This document shows, piece after piece, positions 21,759 through 32,055 of a stretch of 64,000 nt of DNA; the first letter of the stretch is position 1, and each line of letters opens with the position of its first letter. The translations under genes were made by a program, and so were the position numbers. The stretch lies in contig CANUEZ040000104.1 in assembly GCA_948099385.1 (NCBI GenBank), positions 747,001-811,000 of the forward strand, in the 5' to 3' direction. The DNA is from Fasciola hepatica (taxonomy: Eukaryota; Platyhelminthes; Trematoda; Plagiorchiida; Fasciolidae). The notes beneath the pieces are model-generated. The model did no database searches, was not told where the DNA came from, and was given only the letters and a program-made list of their open reading frames with translations.

Positions 21759-23830
21759 TCAGTTATGCACCCACCACTGCCGAATCCACTTGCGATCTAA
21801 GGCGTCCTTGAAGGACTGGACGGTCTGCATATCTACCATTCCACCAGGCAGATCGTTCCAACTGTTCACAACCCTGTTGCTGAAGAAGTAAGTTCTAGCC
21901 ATCAACCTAGATCGGGCTTTTATCAACTTCTTTCCATGTCCCCTTGTTCTGGAATCTACGGCCACTTGGAATAGACTATCTGGTCTAAGGTCAGAAAAGC
22001 CCTTCATTACCTTGAACGTTTCTATGAGATCCCCTCGACTTCTCCTTTCCAACGAGAAACGATTCAGGTCACAGGGTCTCTGCTCGTAAGTCTTGCCGCT
22101 CTGCCCTTCAACCATTCGCGTGGCGAGACGTTGGACTTTCTCGAGGCAGGCGGCGTCCTTTTTGTAGAAGGGTGACCAAGCCTGCAAGCTACCTTCTAAG
22201 TGAGGTCGTACTGTAGCCATGTAAATAGGTACGAATACCTCCGGCTGCCGGGAAGACAAAGCTGATCGCAGTCTAAAGAGCTCCCCATGAGCCTTATGCG
22301 CGCAGCGCTGCACTGCTCCGACCATTTGAAGTCACTGTTCGTGATGACCCAAGGTCTTTAACCCTACTGACTGCCTCTATGGTGAACAGCCCTTGGTCGA
22401 GCGACAGCCAGGCTCTCTGTTGTCCTTGACAACAAATGGCTTTTTTGAGCGTTCAGAGGTAAGTCCCATTTGTATGCCCAATTTGGGACGGTACCTAGTT
22501 CCCTGCCCAAGTCCGCCCTACCCTTAGATCCAACAATCTTCATATCATCCGCGAAAATAAAGCTGGGCGATTGAAGAGCGGATGCCAGGTCATTATTGAA
22601 TAACAAGAATAGGACCGGGCCTAGGACGGATCCCTGAGGTACACCACTGGTGACGTTTACCAAACTGGAGCACCTGTCACCCACTTTGAAGTAAAACGTC
22701 CTGCGAGAGAGGAAATCCTCCAGCCACCTAAATACTGGCCCACCTATGCCGAACGTCTCCAACTTGCATAGCAAAGGACGACGATTACCGGAGTCGAACG
22801 CCTTGCTAAAGTCGAGGTCGCATACCTCAACTTACTTACCTTCGTCCAGTCGTCGAGTTACTTCATCTAAGAAGCACAGGAGATTGGTCAGGCAAGATCT
22901 CTTTTTCAGGAATCCATGCTGCGCCGGACTTGACATGGAGTGCTGCAGTAAGTGCTGGCAGATATGGGCACGGATGATCTTCTCCAGGACTTTACAGAGA
23001 ATGCTAGTTAGGCTTACCGGCCTGTAGTTCTGCACATCCGACTTGGGCCCACTCTTATGTATTGCCACGACTGCCGCGACTTTCCAGTCCTGAGGCAGCT
23101 TACCCGGGTTCAACGTGGGCCTGTACAGCCTGCATACCGATGGAGCTATGATATCCGCCAACGGCTTGATGATAGCTAGATGAATGCCATCTGGGCCCGC
23201 TGACTTGTGGCTGTTTAACTCCTGTAGGTACTTACGCACGCTCTCCTCTGAGAGGTTTAGCTCGTATAACTGAGGAGAAGGATGAACCGGAGTCAAATCT
23301 ACTCGTACCCCACTATCCATCCTATGTACACTACCAAAGTATTCCCCCAGGGCGTCTGCTTTGCCCTGGTCATCAGTGACAATACCATAGTCTCTAGTGG
23401 ATAGCGGACCTACGGTATTTCCTGTCAAGCCTTTAGACTGTGCATAGCTGTAGAAGTTTTTCGGCTGTTTTCATACAGACTGGGCCAATTTGAGCTCAAA
23501 TTTCCGCTTGGAAGTTCTCAGAAGGCTCACAGTCTCGTTTCTTAGCTTTGTATAGCGGTTCCGGGCTAGCTGGCTGTCGGAAGCTTTGTACTGGTTCCAG
23601 CAGTGGTTTCTACGTCTGATGGCCTTGGCTGTTTCAGCCTTCCACCACATGGGTTTGCCCTCCCCACTCCTTCGTTTTAAGGGCGCGAACTCTTCCTGTA
23701 GGGCAGTCAGGGATCCCTTTGTGGCCTGCTAGCGCTCCTCGACAGTAGCCTCCTCTGTCGTGTCCCAGGTCAAACCCATCGCCCCATTGCGAAGCCCATC
23801 TATGCCCATACTACTGAAATGTCTGACCAG
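21759..23830 (-). pseudogene. CR1-like ORF2, RT and C-terminal domains
   Basis: Three consecutive minus-strand frames. 23428-22832 holds NSHKSAGPDGIHLAIIKPL, the palm-1 NYRPVSLTSILCKVLEKII and SCLTNLLCFLDEVTRRLDEG; it ends in a TAA just before the catalytic CDLDFSKAFDS block near 22820-22790. 22774-22364 carries GVPQGSVLGPVLFLLFNN and an intact FADDMK active site near 22550. 22325-21759 carries the C-terminal region (MATVRPHLEGSLQAWSPFYK; FFSNRVVNSWNDLP) and stops at 21759. Upstream, 23820-23430 contains the linker between endonuclease and RT. Only a few lesions separate this copy from an open ORF2, so it is younger than the copies at 2, 13 and 19 kb. Confidence 0.9.
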
Positions 23831-23889
23831 CCCTGAAGGTACCTAGGGTTGCCGCATGCATAGGACTATTTTGACACGCACGTGGTCAC

Positions 23890-24268
23890 TGTTACGAACG
23901 TTTGAGCAATGCGTAGCCAAATTCGCAACGGATCCCGAAATCAGAAGGCGATTATCCGTGATAATTCTACGATACTAGATTATTAAAATAAACAATGACA
24001 TAAACAATATACAAACCTCAATAATACGATCACAAAGACTCAACAACGAGAAACCGAATAGCAGCGTGTGAGCAGACAGCACGTGCGTCACGCAGGTCCT
24101 GAGCAAGGATGTGCCAAAATAGCGCTCTGGGCGCGAACAAACAACAATTGGTCCAGAAAAACAACCAGTTCGTAAAGACAAGTCAATAGTGTATGGAAAT
24201 GAGTGATGTTGGGAAAAAACACTGAATCGCGAGGGAAAAAGGGGGATTTTCCACGACCGGCTGTTACA
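23890..24268 (-). mobile_element. Solo LTR of the BEL/Pao family, in CR1 ORF2
   Basis: 379 bp with TG...CA ends (plus strand TGTTACGAACG ... CGGCTGTTACA), flanked by perfect GTCAC pentamers at 23885-23889 and 24269-24273. Removing the LTR and one pentamer rejoins the CR1 frame (GLHYCAPLGRGD followed by HVRVKIVL), which shows the insertion and its exact ends. It aligns with the 5' LTR of the minus-strand BEL/Pao copy at 18224-18591. A solo LTR is the usual product of LTR-LTR recombination. Confidence 0.93.
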
Positions 24269-24273
24269 GTCAC

Positions 24274-25023
24274 CCCTGCCCAGTGGTGCACAATAATGCA
24301 GTCCAGCCACATCGTTGGGGAAGTTCGTTATAGCTAGATACAGCAAGGATGGAACTCATCCAGTCCTATATCTGGCATTTTCCCTAATACGCTGGTGCAA
24401 TGCATTGGCATGCAGCCATTCTAAGTAGGTTTGCTCCTCCGATCCCGGCACGCAGACCTCAGCCACCCAGTCGATGTGCGGGAGATCGAAGTCGCCCACT
24501 ATGAGGGTCCTTTTTGCGTCCTTAGCTAGTTCAGTCAAAGTCCACAGTAAACAAAAGTCCTCTCGGTGGTTAGTGCTTGGTGCCCTGTAGACACAGACAA
24601 CTTTAACCCTTCTGCCTGGAAGGATGATCGTAACGGCGCATGACTGGATATTGCGAGTGCACATCTTGGTCTGAGATCAAGGTGGTTTCTCCCTGACCTA
24701 AGGAGGTTGGCTACTCCACCACCAAGACGATCCTGTTCTCGATCCTGTCTGTAGACTGCAAAACCGTTACTTATTAGACCTGTCACATGGCTTTCTTCAG
24801 AAAGCCACGTTTCCGTGACGGCAGCTGTTGACGCTTTCTGCTCGTCAGCGGTTTTGGCGAGTTCCGCCCATTTGTTTCTAATACTACACGCGTTACTATG
24901 TGACACCACCGCGTTTGCTCCGTCGCCTAGGTGTCTCTTGTTATTCACTCCTGTCTGTTTCTCAGGCCCAAAGCCTGAGGTGGTGACAAGTTTTTTGTCG
25001 CGGATGTCCCCGCTGGTGTGCAT
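24274..25023 (-). pseudogene. CR1-like ORF2, APE-type endonuclease
   Basis: Starts shortly after ORF1. Frame 25023-24535 contains the endonuclease opening SNACSIRNKWAELAKTADEQ, TETWLSEESHVTGLI (catalytic Glu in TETW) and a GGGVANLLRS segment. A frameshift near 24670 leads to 24664-24356 with VVCVYRAPSTNHREDF and GDFDLPHIDW, where the usual GDFN has become GDFD. The domain continues to GLHYCAPLGRGD, where the solo LTR sits. It would nick target DNA for target-primed reverse transcription; this copy is dead. Confidence 0.88.
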
Positions 25024-25058
25024 GAAGCCAGCTGACGATCCAGGACTTCCGACGACTC

Positions 25059-26210
25059 CTAATCCATCTCTATAGGAGTGGCCAAAACATTCAGACTGGC
25101 AGGGGTCGCACTGTCATCTATCTTCGGACAGTACTGCCAATTCCCGTCTTCCAGTGTGTCTTCAATTACAACTATTTGCGACTCCGCACGTGGCTTCTTT
25201 ACTATTGTCGGGGTCGGGGCCTGAGAGCCGAGTACGGCTTTCCGCTGAACTTTTTTGTTACTCACCAGCTCCCTAGCTGGTCGAGCAAGGTTACCTCTCG
25301 GATCTAGACCACCTGGCCTTACTCTATGCTCGTCCGGCACAATTTGGTATCTGCCCTTGGCAATGTGAGCCACTATTGCTGCCATCGCCAGCAGTTTATC
25401 CCGGGTGGCCTCATCAGCGAACTTTACTAGGATTGGTCTCGCACGATGTTCGCCTTTGTTCCCCAGTGGTGACTTCCATGTCCCCACTCTGTGCACCCTT
25501 CTTAGAGTAGTAGGGTACGGAACACCTGCGGCTCGCAGTATGTCGCAGACCCTTCTCCTGTCTATGTCTCTCCTGGCCTTCGATTCCCTTATAAAGGGTT
25601 CTTCCTGGTTCAGGATCAGGAGCCTGTGGCTTGGGGCCCTGCCCATCGACAAGATCTTCCTCTGCAGATCCTTCACCTTAATTTCCAATACCAGAAGATC
25701 AAGGTCATCCACCCTAGCTAACCCATCCTTCGCGATATCACAATCACCCTTCTTTTTGACCTGCCTTGCCCTTCTCGGCTTCTTCTCGGTCCACTGGCCC
25801 TCGCCGGTCTGCTTCAAAGGAGTTGAGGCAACGACCGCCTGGCAAGCTCTCGGAACTGGTCCATTCGCTCGGATGACTGTCCTCTCGGGTGTGGATGTTA
25901 CTTCGGCAGACGATTTACGGCAACCTGATTGCGGTGGTTTGGGGCTAATGGCTGAGGTACTGCTTGGTGAGCCTTTGTCCAGCCCTTGGACCTGCAGTTT
26001 AAAGGCCAGACTGGCCGCCTCCTTGCAAGGGGCACAGACCCATTCAGCCCATGGGTTTTGTTTATAAAGGACATAGATGCCCTTTAGTATTCCTGAACAC
26101 CTTGGGCGAGCCCATCTCTTGCACACCTCGCACCTTATACCATTTACCACACGTTTTCCGCGCTTGGGTGCGAGACACGTGTCAGAAACGCCTGTCATAT
26201 CGAAAACCAC
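25059..26210 (-). CDS. CR1-like ORF1 protein with Cys-rich finger
   Basis: An uninterrupted 383-codon minus-strand frame just upstream of ORF2. Residues about 20-65 form a PHD-like Cys cluster (CEVCKRWARPRCSGI, then WVCAPCKEA); the expected His has become Arg. A Ser/Pro-rich and basic middle follows, then a helical segment (DLDLLVLEIKVKDLQRKIL) and a region with RDIDRRRVCDILRAAGVPYP resembling the compact nucleic-acid-binding C-terminal part of CR1 ORF1 proteins. ORF1 proteins bind element RNA. The frame is open, unlike ORF2, but with ORF2 broken in cis the product would be orphaned. Confidence 0.8.
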   Translation of the reverse strand: MVFDMTGVSDTCLAPKRGKRVVNGIRCEVCKRWARPRCSGILKGIYVLYKQNPWAEWVCAPCKEAASLAFKLQVQGLDKGSPSSTSAISPKPPQSGCRKSSAEVTSTPERTVIRANGPVPRACQAVVASTPLKQTGEGQWTEKKPRRARQVKKKGDCDIAKDGLARVDDLDLLVLEIKVKDLQRKILSMGRAPSHRLLILNQEEPFIRESKARRDIDRRRVCDILRAAGVPYPTTLRRVHRVGTWKSPLGNKGEHRARPILVKFADEATRDKLLAMAAIVAHIAKGRYQIVPDEHRVRPGGLDPRGNLARPARELVSNKKVQRKAVLGSQAPTPTIVKKPRAESQIVVIEDTLEDGNWQYCPKIDDSATPASLNVLATPIEMD

Positions 26211-26260
26211 AAAAACGAGGGCGAAAACAACTCAAGTGCTCTTTACCCAAACACAAAATA

Positions 26261-26804
26261 CGCACTCCGACGCTAGCAGGTAAAGCCCACTAACAGAAAA
26301 AAACAAAATGAAAGACTGGAAGCGAGAGAAGATCGCTTTAAAAAACACCGAACACTACTCGGCAATACTACAAGGAGAATAAAACATTCTCCGGATAAAA
26401 AGCACCTCAAATGCAATTTTGATACGCTCAGTATTGTGAATTAAACAAGGTTAATTCACAAAACCATTCAAAAACTCAATTTAAAGGTGAGAGCACTATG
26501 AATTCAAACCGCGCGGCACCTACATCAGCCGTTATAAGCGCCAGCACAGTGTCTCAGTTCAAGAGATTTGATAAGATGTGGATGACTGTCTTTGGAGAAG
26601 TATGACCAGGAGTCTACTAACGTTTCTTGTAGACAACTGACTAGTCCCTTTCACTTCAACCCTCCAGGAACCTTCATCTAGTACCTACCACTCCTTACTT
26701 TACCATCATTATTACCGGAGAGACTGACCGTGTGGTGTGTGTGACTAACGGCTGTGATCTGGAAGGTCGATGAAGTGAAACAGGGTTGGAGATCTAACTG
26801 ATTG
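26261..26804. other. No recognisable gene
   Basis: AT-rich sequence upstream of the CR1 ORF1, probably including its 5' untranslated region in the first 100-200 bases. Nothing else recognised. Confidence 0.3.
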
Positions 26805-26935
26805 CGGCCAAGTAATGAAGAAGAGTCGTCTCGTCCAGTTGTAGAAGCAACGGGGGATCCAAGAAGCTTGCAGTGCAAGAATCTGGAGATTCAGGCATCG
26901 CGCCGTCAAGTCCTGGAGTCGAGTTGAATTGCGAT
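26805..26935 (+). repeat. Dispersed repeat B, copy 1
   Basis: Aligns with 28208-28352 in the same orientation: CGGC(A/C)..GCCAAGT.AT.AAGAAGA, then ATTCAGGCATC.CGCC...GAGTCCT, ending GTTGAA. Non-coding. It lies directly upstream of a CR1 3' end and may be part of that element's 3' untranslated region. Confidence 0.55.
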
Positions 26936-27091
26936 GAGGTTTTCGTTTCCCTCTCATTTTTAGCGGGGATTCGACGAAATACACTCGGCAGTGGTGGGTG
27001 CATAACTGGTGTGCATACCATCGAAGGAATTCTGGACGCTCGATTGGCCGTGGCCATTACCTGTCCTGTGCAGACTGAACTGAACTGAACT
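26936..27091 (+). repeat. CR1-like 3' end with TGAAC tail
   Basis: Contains the conserved terminal block also found at 21770-21681 (minus): CAGTGGTGGGTGCATAACTG, ATCGAAGGAATTCTGGACGC, a perfect hairpin TGGCCGTGGCCA (27045-27056), then CTGTCCTGTGCAGACTGAAC and three TGAAC-type units. The coding part is not attached, so this is a heavily 5'-truncated copy. Confidence 0.8.
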
Positions 27092-27790
27092 GAGTACTGC
27101 GTGCAGGCCTGGGCACCGTGCTACCAGAAAGATATCGACTGTCTGGAGAAAGTGCAAGGGCTAGCCACTAGAACGGTGGCTGGGCAAAGGGGGTTTAACT
27201 ACACAGAGCGTCTCCGTGCCCTAGACCTATTCTCGATGGAAAGACGGCGCATTCGCGGGGATTTGATAGAAACCTTCAAGGTAATGAAAGGACTGTCAGG
27301 AATAAGTCGAGAAGACCTTTTTTCGCTGATCCCCGAGAGAGGCACAAGGGGGCATAGCCTTAGATTACAAGGGAAACATTCGAGGCTCCAAATTAGGGCG
27401 AAGTACTTCTCAAATAGAGTGGTACCCTATTGGAATAAGCCCCCGGAAGAGGTCATAAATACCACAACAGTGAAGGCCTTTAAGAAAGCAGTAGACTCAT
27501 GTTGGGTGGCAGTATACCCCGAGTTATGTTAAGCAGCTTTTAGGGTCAGATGCAATTTACTTATTGTTTCCACCTTACTCTGCCAGGGCTGATACTGCAC
27601 AAAATTTCTGCCTTTCAGAAAAAGAAAATCACGCAGTGTTGGGAGCTACGGAAACGCGCCGACAACACAACTATCTGGACACACGATTGGCTCTAGCCAC
27701 ACCAAGTCCTGTGCAAACTGAACTGAACTGAACTGAACTGAACTGAACTTAAATGAGACGAAACGAAACGAACTAAATTGAACTGAAGGT
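27092..27790 (+). pseudogene. 5'-truncated CR1-like copy, RT C-terminus
   Basis: Starts inside the RT tail (EYCVQAWAPCYQKD) exactly where the TGAAC repeats of the upstream copy end. The frame 27101-27532 is open to its natural stop with FSMERRRIRGDLIETFKVMK and IRAKYFSNRVVPYWNKPP. The 3' untranslated region follows, with a hairpin TGGCTCTAGCCA (27688-27699) at the conserved position and a tail of about seven CTGAA units (27718-27752), then degenerate GAAAC units. Good preservation of the frame suggests a moderately young insertion. Confidence 0.85.
27716..27790 (+). repeat. (TGAAC)n tail of CR1-like element
   Basis: Pentanucleotide repeat of about seven perfect units followed by related degenerate units. 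CR1-type elements end in short tandem repeats instead of poly(A); the same pentamer ends the other CR1 copies here. Confidence 0.85.
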
Positions 27791-28901
27791 CGTTGGCTGC
27801 ACTCGTCCGGGGTAGTAATATTCTTTGCTTTCGGTTACACCCAACCGAATTTATTTCACCTTCTTTTATACGTAATTTATTTCAGCTGATATTGCCGTTT
27901 CATTTGTGGTAGTTCGATCCTTTACTTTCCTCGTCCGGTATCGCCGATTTTGTCATTGTAGGGTTTAGTTGTCGTTTGGCTGGTGTGAGTGAACGGAACT
28001 ACAGCTTTTACGTCCAGTCCTTGAATATCCGTTTCCCGGTCACGTTCGTTTTTCCTTCAAATAGTTTTCTATAAATTTCCAGTAGTATTTGAGATGTTTG
28101 TTCTCGTATTATCAAGAATACGGTGCTTTCCAACTTGAAAGCAACAGGAGAATAAGTTTTAAAACCTTATTATCCCGTTAGGGTTTTTCTTGTAGGCGAA
28201 ACTCAGTCGGCATAGCCAAGTTATAAAGAAGACTCGATCGTACGTGTCTCTTCCAACTGTCAGAGCATCGGGGAATTAAAGGAACTCACCAGTAAAATAA
28301 TGAAGACATTCAGGCATCTCGCCACCGAGTCCTAGAACCAAATTAAGTTGAACATTGGGGTGCATCTTCAGTCCCAGAAAAGTTCCATTTAGGATACTTT
28401 TCACTACACAATTTCAGATCGCCCAGTCAGCACAATGGTCCCCAAATAGTCACGAAATAGTCCCTAGGTCGACCCCGTTTGATCCCCAAAACGACCCCAA
28501 AGTGACCCCACTGAAACAAAAAAGGGTCGGTTTGGGGGCATTTTTCGGCCAACCAAAAACCCTCCGATATTTTTGTACCTTCTGCATTACAAAATAAACT
28601 CAATTTCCCGTACCTATTTTTATAGCACTACACAAAGGACCCCAGAACGAACGATACTAGTCCAGTGCGTCAAATAACTAAACGGAAACGTCCCATTTCA
28701 TCGCTCTCATTTCTCACTTCCCAAGGTACCTTTACCGCTTTCGAAATCACTTCCTTGCCAGTAACTACGAGCTGCATTTCCATTACTGATTTCGGAAGAA
28801 AAAGGACAATACTTTTGACGCAAGAAACATGTATTGATGGGTAAATTGTACAGTGGTAGAAGGGATTTACAATATCTACCGAGTTTTTTCGTTCGTACTC
28901 G
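27791..28901. other. No gene; repeat B copy 2 and a GTCCC-rich unit
   Basis: Repeat B copy 2 lies at 28208-28352. At 28430-28545 a stretch with many GTCCC, GACCCC and GTGACCCC units belongs to the hairpin repeat family seen at 30.7 and 34.4 kb. The rest is anonymous. The 3' untranslated region of the host gene at 28902-29884 should extend down from 28901; I see no convincing AATAAA close to its stop. Confidence 0.4.
28208..28352 (+). repeat. Dispersed repeat B, copy 2
   Basis: Second copy of the unit at 26805-26935, about 70 percent identical by eye, not followed by a CR1 tail. Confidence 0.5.
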
Positions 28902-29884
28902 TTAGTCGCATGAGAACTGTTCGCTGGAATTGCTGTTTTCCAATGCCTGAAATAGGAAGAGAGACATTTTCAATTAATCTCTTATTGTAAAACAAAGTGC
29001 AGTGAGCAAAACTTTAACATCTTTATGAACTAGGAATCGAAATACTTTTACTGGGAATATGAAAATCATTGAGGCAGAAACTGGAATCTCTTGCTGTATG
29101 GAAATGGAAAATATCGCAATAGATGCATAGCTTGATATAAGATAACGCCTTAGGAAATATATCGTAAATAGAAGTCACTCACGTCGTACGTATTGCACTG
29201 AACGCCGACGTCGCGATACAGTTCATACCGACTCTCTTGATGACTAGCTCTACTCCTTTGTAAGCAACGACGCATTTTCTCTCGGATGAGCTGCGTTGTG
29301 GCTCCAGGATAGTTCTTCCGGCACACAGCCTCTGTAGCAATATGAATTCAAAATCTCATAATCACCTATCACAAGAGAACAAACTTTTGTTCCCGCCAAG
29401 GCAGGTCTTCCGTGTGCACCCTTCATGTTTACCTGCGCGAGAACTTTTATCGTCATTAGCTGACGCATCATATCCCTTGTGCAATCTCCAAAGTTGGTAC
29501 CGGAAACATTCTGCAAAAATGTGACCTGAATAATAGAAAAAAGGACTATCTCTCACCACTTGCTCGTAGTAGCTGTCATTTTTCAAGCGTTCATTCAGAG
29601 ACGCGAGGTCATCAACACTGTCTACGGGGATCCCCCATTGGGACACGATCTTTGACGTCGAATTCGCATTTTGCCTCTGCAATTCGTCGACTTTGCGGTT
29701 CAACTCCGAAATATCTTTCTTCATTAAAGCTAAGAAGGCTGGCGTGAGTTAATAAGGATTTAGTGAAGCTGCTACTACACATAATGCTCTCACCGTAATT
29801 GGCCTCCTTGCTAAGAGGACTGGGCTTCTCACGAGATTTGGAAGCGGATGGCCTTTCCTCCACCGTACGGCTTGTTGATGCCAT
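28902..29884 (-). CDS. Five-exon host gene, DUF4806-like protein (about 200 aa)
   Basis: Minus-strand exons 29884-29794, 29729-29557, 29510-29366, 29331-29183 and 28946-28902 add to 603 nt, a continuous 200-codon frame ending TAA at 28904-28902. Introns are 64, 46, 34 and 236 bp, all GT...AG, with phases that fit exactly. The protein has a Ser/Lys-rich N-terminus (1-30), a short coiled coil (about 36-52, DISELNRKVDELQRQN), then a DUF4806-like region (about 62-150): WGIPVDSVDDLASLNERL, CTRDMMRQLMTIKVLAQ, NMKG and EAVCRKNYPGATTQLI. The family's function is not established. This is the only multi-exon intact gene in the central window. The ATG at 29884 is the first in frame after a possible untranslated leader; an upstream exon cannot be excluded. 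Family assignment is from memory of the pattern. Confidence 0.78.
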
Positions 29885-31605
29885 GAGACTCACCGTTGGG
29901 GTGGAAGTCCAAGGTCTCCCGAAGGATGGACAACTACATGATTTGTGAGAATACAGCGATGGTACTTACGCTATGGTTGCTGGCACATTATGGTTTGGGT
30001 CCAGTGACTTCAACGGGGTACGCGGAAGGCAAATTGACTGGTCTTCTAAACAAGGTGGCTCGGGAGACCATAGTTTCTTACTGGCCCGTGCTGACGGCTC
30101 CAGATCATCACTGTCACATTCCGAAAAAAATACGGGTTTACTGCAAGTATATCCCCATTAGCAATTAAACACATATTGTGGTCGTTTCCCATAACGTTCC
30201 ATGGGCAGCGTCGCATCCGTGAATGGTAAGTCGGACATATCCTCTAGTATTCGCTGCAACTTCACAGCCTGTTGATAGAAACCGCGGTTTCTGTCATCTC
30301 ATATTAGGAAAGGTCTAGAATGGGGGAATAATTCTGCTTTGGTGAGAATCTAGTTTATCAGCGGGCCAATACAGAGAATGCATTTGGTCCCAAAAGTGTA
30401 CGTTGGTAAACTTGTTTAAGACTGTTTTCATAACCCGTTATATGTTGAGGGATGTCGGGCGATCGCCCGTTACTCTAAGTACAGTCCGCGACATAAAAGT
30501 ATACCTTCACCTCTATAAAATGACCCATTTTATGGGGGTATTTCGCACCTCAGTGTGCGGGGAACGTACCGAGCAATTTTTGCGGATGTTTACAAATCAT
30601 GTACTCTCCAGCGGAATTTTGCAAAAGTTCACAAACTAGTATCCCAAAAGGAAATAATATGATATAGCTTACCGAGCTTAAAAGTGAAGGATATGAGGTA
30701 CTGCATTCTCTGTTCAGAAATAGTCCCAAAAGGGTCCCTGCGATGTCCCATGCAGCACGAGTGTCCCCTTGACCATCTGAGTGTTCCCTTGACCGTACCA
30801 ACGAGTGACCCCAATGAAACAAGTAAAAGCACACTCAGAGGACGGTCAACGAGAAACCCGGATACCACCTATGGAGCGTACTCTAGTTACACTGTCACTC
30901 AATAAAAAAGAGTTATATCCTCCACGATATCCTATCTTTTCTCAATGAAAGTATGCCAACTACTGTTTTACGCCTGGACTTATGTATAGACCCTATCCCA
31001 GTGATTTCCAGTGGAGTCGTACTACTCGAGCAGCACTCATGCACGGGGCTCACATACGCCTCGTATGGGCAAACTGTGGACACTATCGTAAGGATGTCTG
31101 GGCAGTGCTACCGGCGTCCATATGGAAATGCTCACACTTCGGGGGAGAAAACGCTCAGGAAATCAGCACCCTGTTTACGGCTTTCAAATGAGAATTTCCG
31201 TTGCTTTACTTAGACCTATACAAATATCTCTGTCATGTAGTTGTAAACCACAGCTTTGCAAGTTTGTGAGAAATGCGTGTACAATATGCAAATTTACGAG
31301 TTATGCTCGTTAACAAATATGGTATGTTCCTTCTTGTTAGTTCGTTTGGTTGGTGTTGTATTTTCTTTCTGTATGTGCTGTTGCTATCTGCTTAGGAATT
31401 GTAAGGGAACCGGTAAGTACACTTGTTTACTTTCCTGAAGTGTGGACATGCCTCTATGGACCCCGGTGGCGCTGCTTAAGCATAGTGTTGGTGCCCGCGG
31501 CTTTCTCACAGTTTGCCCATACGGGGACCATGCGAGCGTGATGCTTGGATGATGTTTTCGCGCTCCATACAGGCAAATTAAACTTAAAGAAAACCAATGT
31601 TAAAT
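29885..31605. other. No gene; repeat-like pieces
   Basis: Between the host gene and the Penelope element. The first part should include the host gene promoter and leader, but no TATA or clear initiator stands out. At 30715-30830 lies a GTCCC-type unit of the hairpin repeat family. 31040-31150 and 31420-31545 form an imperfect inverted repeat. Open frames of 60-90 codons have no recognisable content. Confidence 0.35.
31040..31545. repeat. Imperfect inverted repeat, about 110-bp arms
   Basis: 31040-31150 aligns with the reverse complement of 31420-31545, including TATGGGCAAACTGTG/CACAGTTTGCCCATA and a CACACTTC/GAAGTGTG end. Identity roughly 75 percent, loop about 270 bp, no gene. It could be two opposed copies of a small repeat. 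Confidence 0.5.
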
Positions 31606-31614
31606 AAATTGTAG

Positions 31615-32055
31615 ACATTGAGAATAAACAACGTGGCAAACAAGCTCGTTTTCAGTTATTCGTACTCATACCAACACATAACAATATATATGACTCACAA
31701 AATAAGAACGGAGAATGATAATCCAAATGTGTCTCTGCACGTGCGTGTGCGCATGTGAAACTGATCACAGTGTGGAATGTTCAAGTGATCGCACATGTGT
31801 TCGGGACCATGACGTGGGCCACGGAAGCTTAAGTGTTTGCACAAATTGTTTCTGAGCGCACAGGGGAGGACTGTAGAGACGAATACTCACGGTTTCGGCT
31901 GTGGCTAAGATGCGACACTTGACAAGTCTTCATTGCTTTCCTCGAACTTTGTAAATGGTGCGAAAAGCGTTTATCGCCTCCACTGAGTGGTTTGATTCAA
32001 CAAGGTGTGAGCACACCGCACTCGTAATTGTCTTAATTGCTCCCGTGTTCAGCCA
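31615..32055. repeat. Penelope-like inverted repeat, left arm
   Basis: 441 bp; position x pairs with 64592 minus x across the element. It carries the reversed last 35 or so codons of the nuclease frame and about 315 bp of downstream sequence. Confidence 0.93.

Larger units (their letters stand above)
21680..26260 (-). mobile_element. Nearly complete CR1-like retrotransposon
   Basis: The longest CR1 copy, minus strand: ORF1 (26210-25059), endonuclease (25023-24260), RT and tail (23830-21759), and a 3' untranslated end with a conserved hairpin at 21723-21712 and a degenerate TGAAC tail near 21680-21700. A 379-bp solo LTR sits between endonuclease and RT. Several stops and frameshifts are present. 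ORF1-ORF2 spacing is about 35 bp. The 5' boundary is unclear beyond about 26260. Confidence 0.88.

Noticed and set aside
25405..26067. 220-codon plus-strand frame
   Set aside because: Antisense shadow of the CR1 ORF1, which has the recognisable Cys-rich finger.
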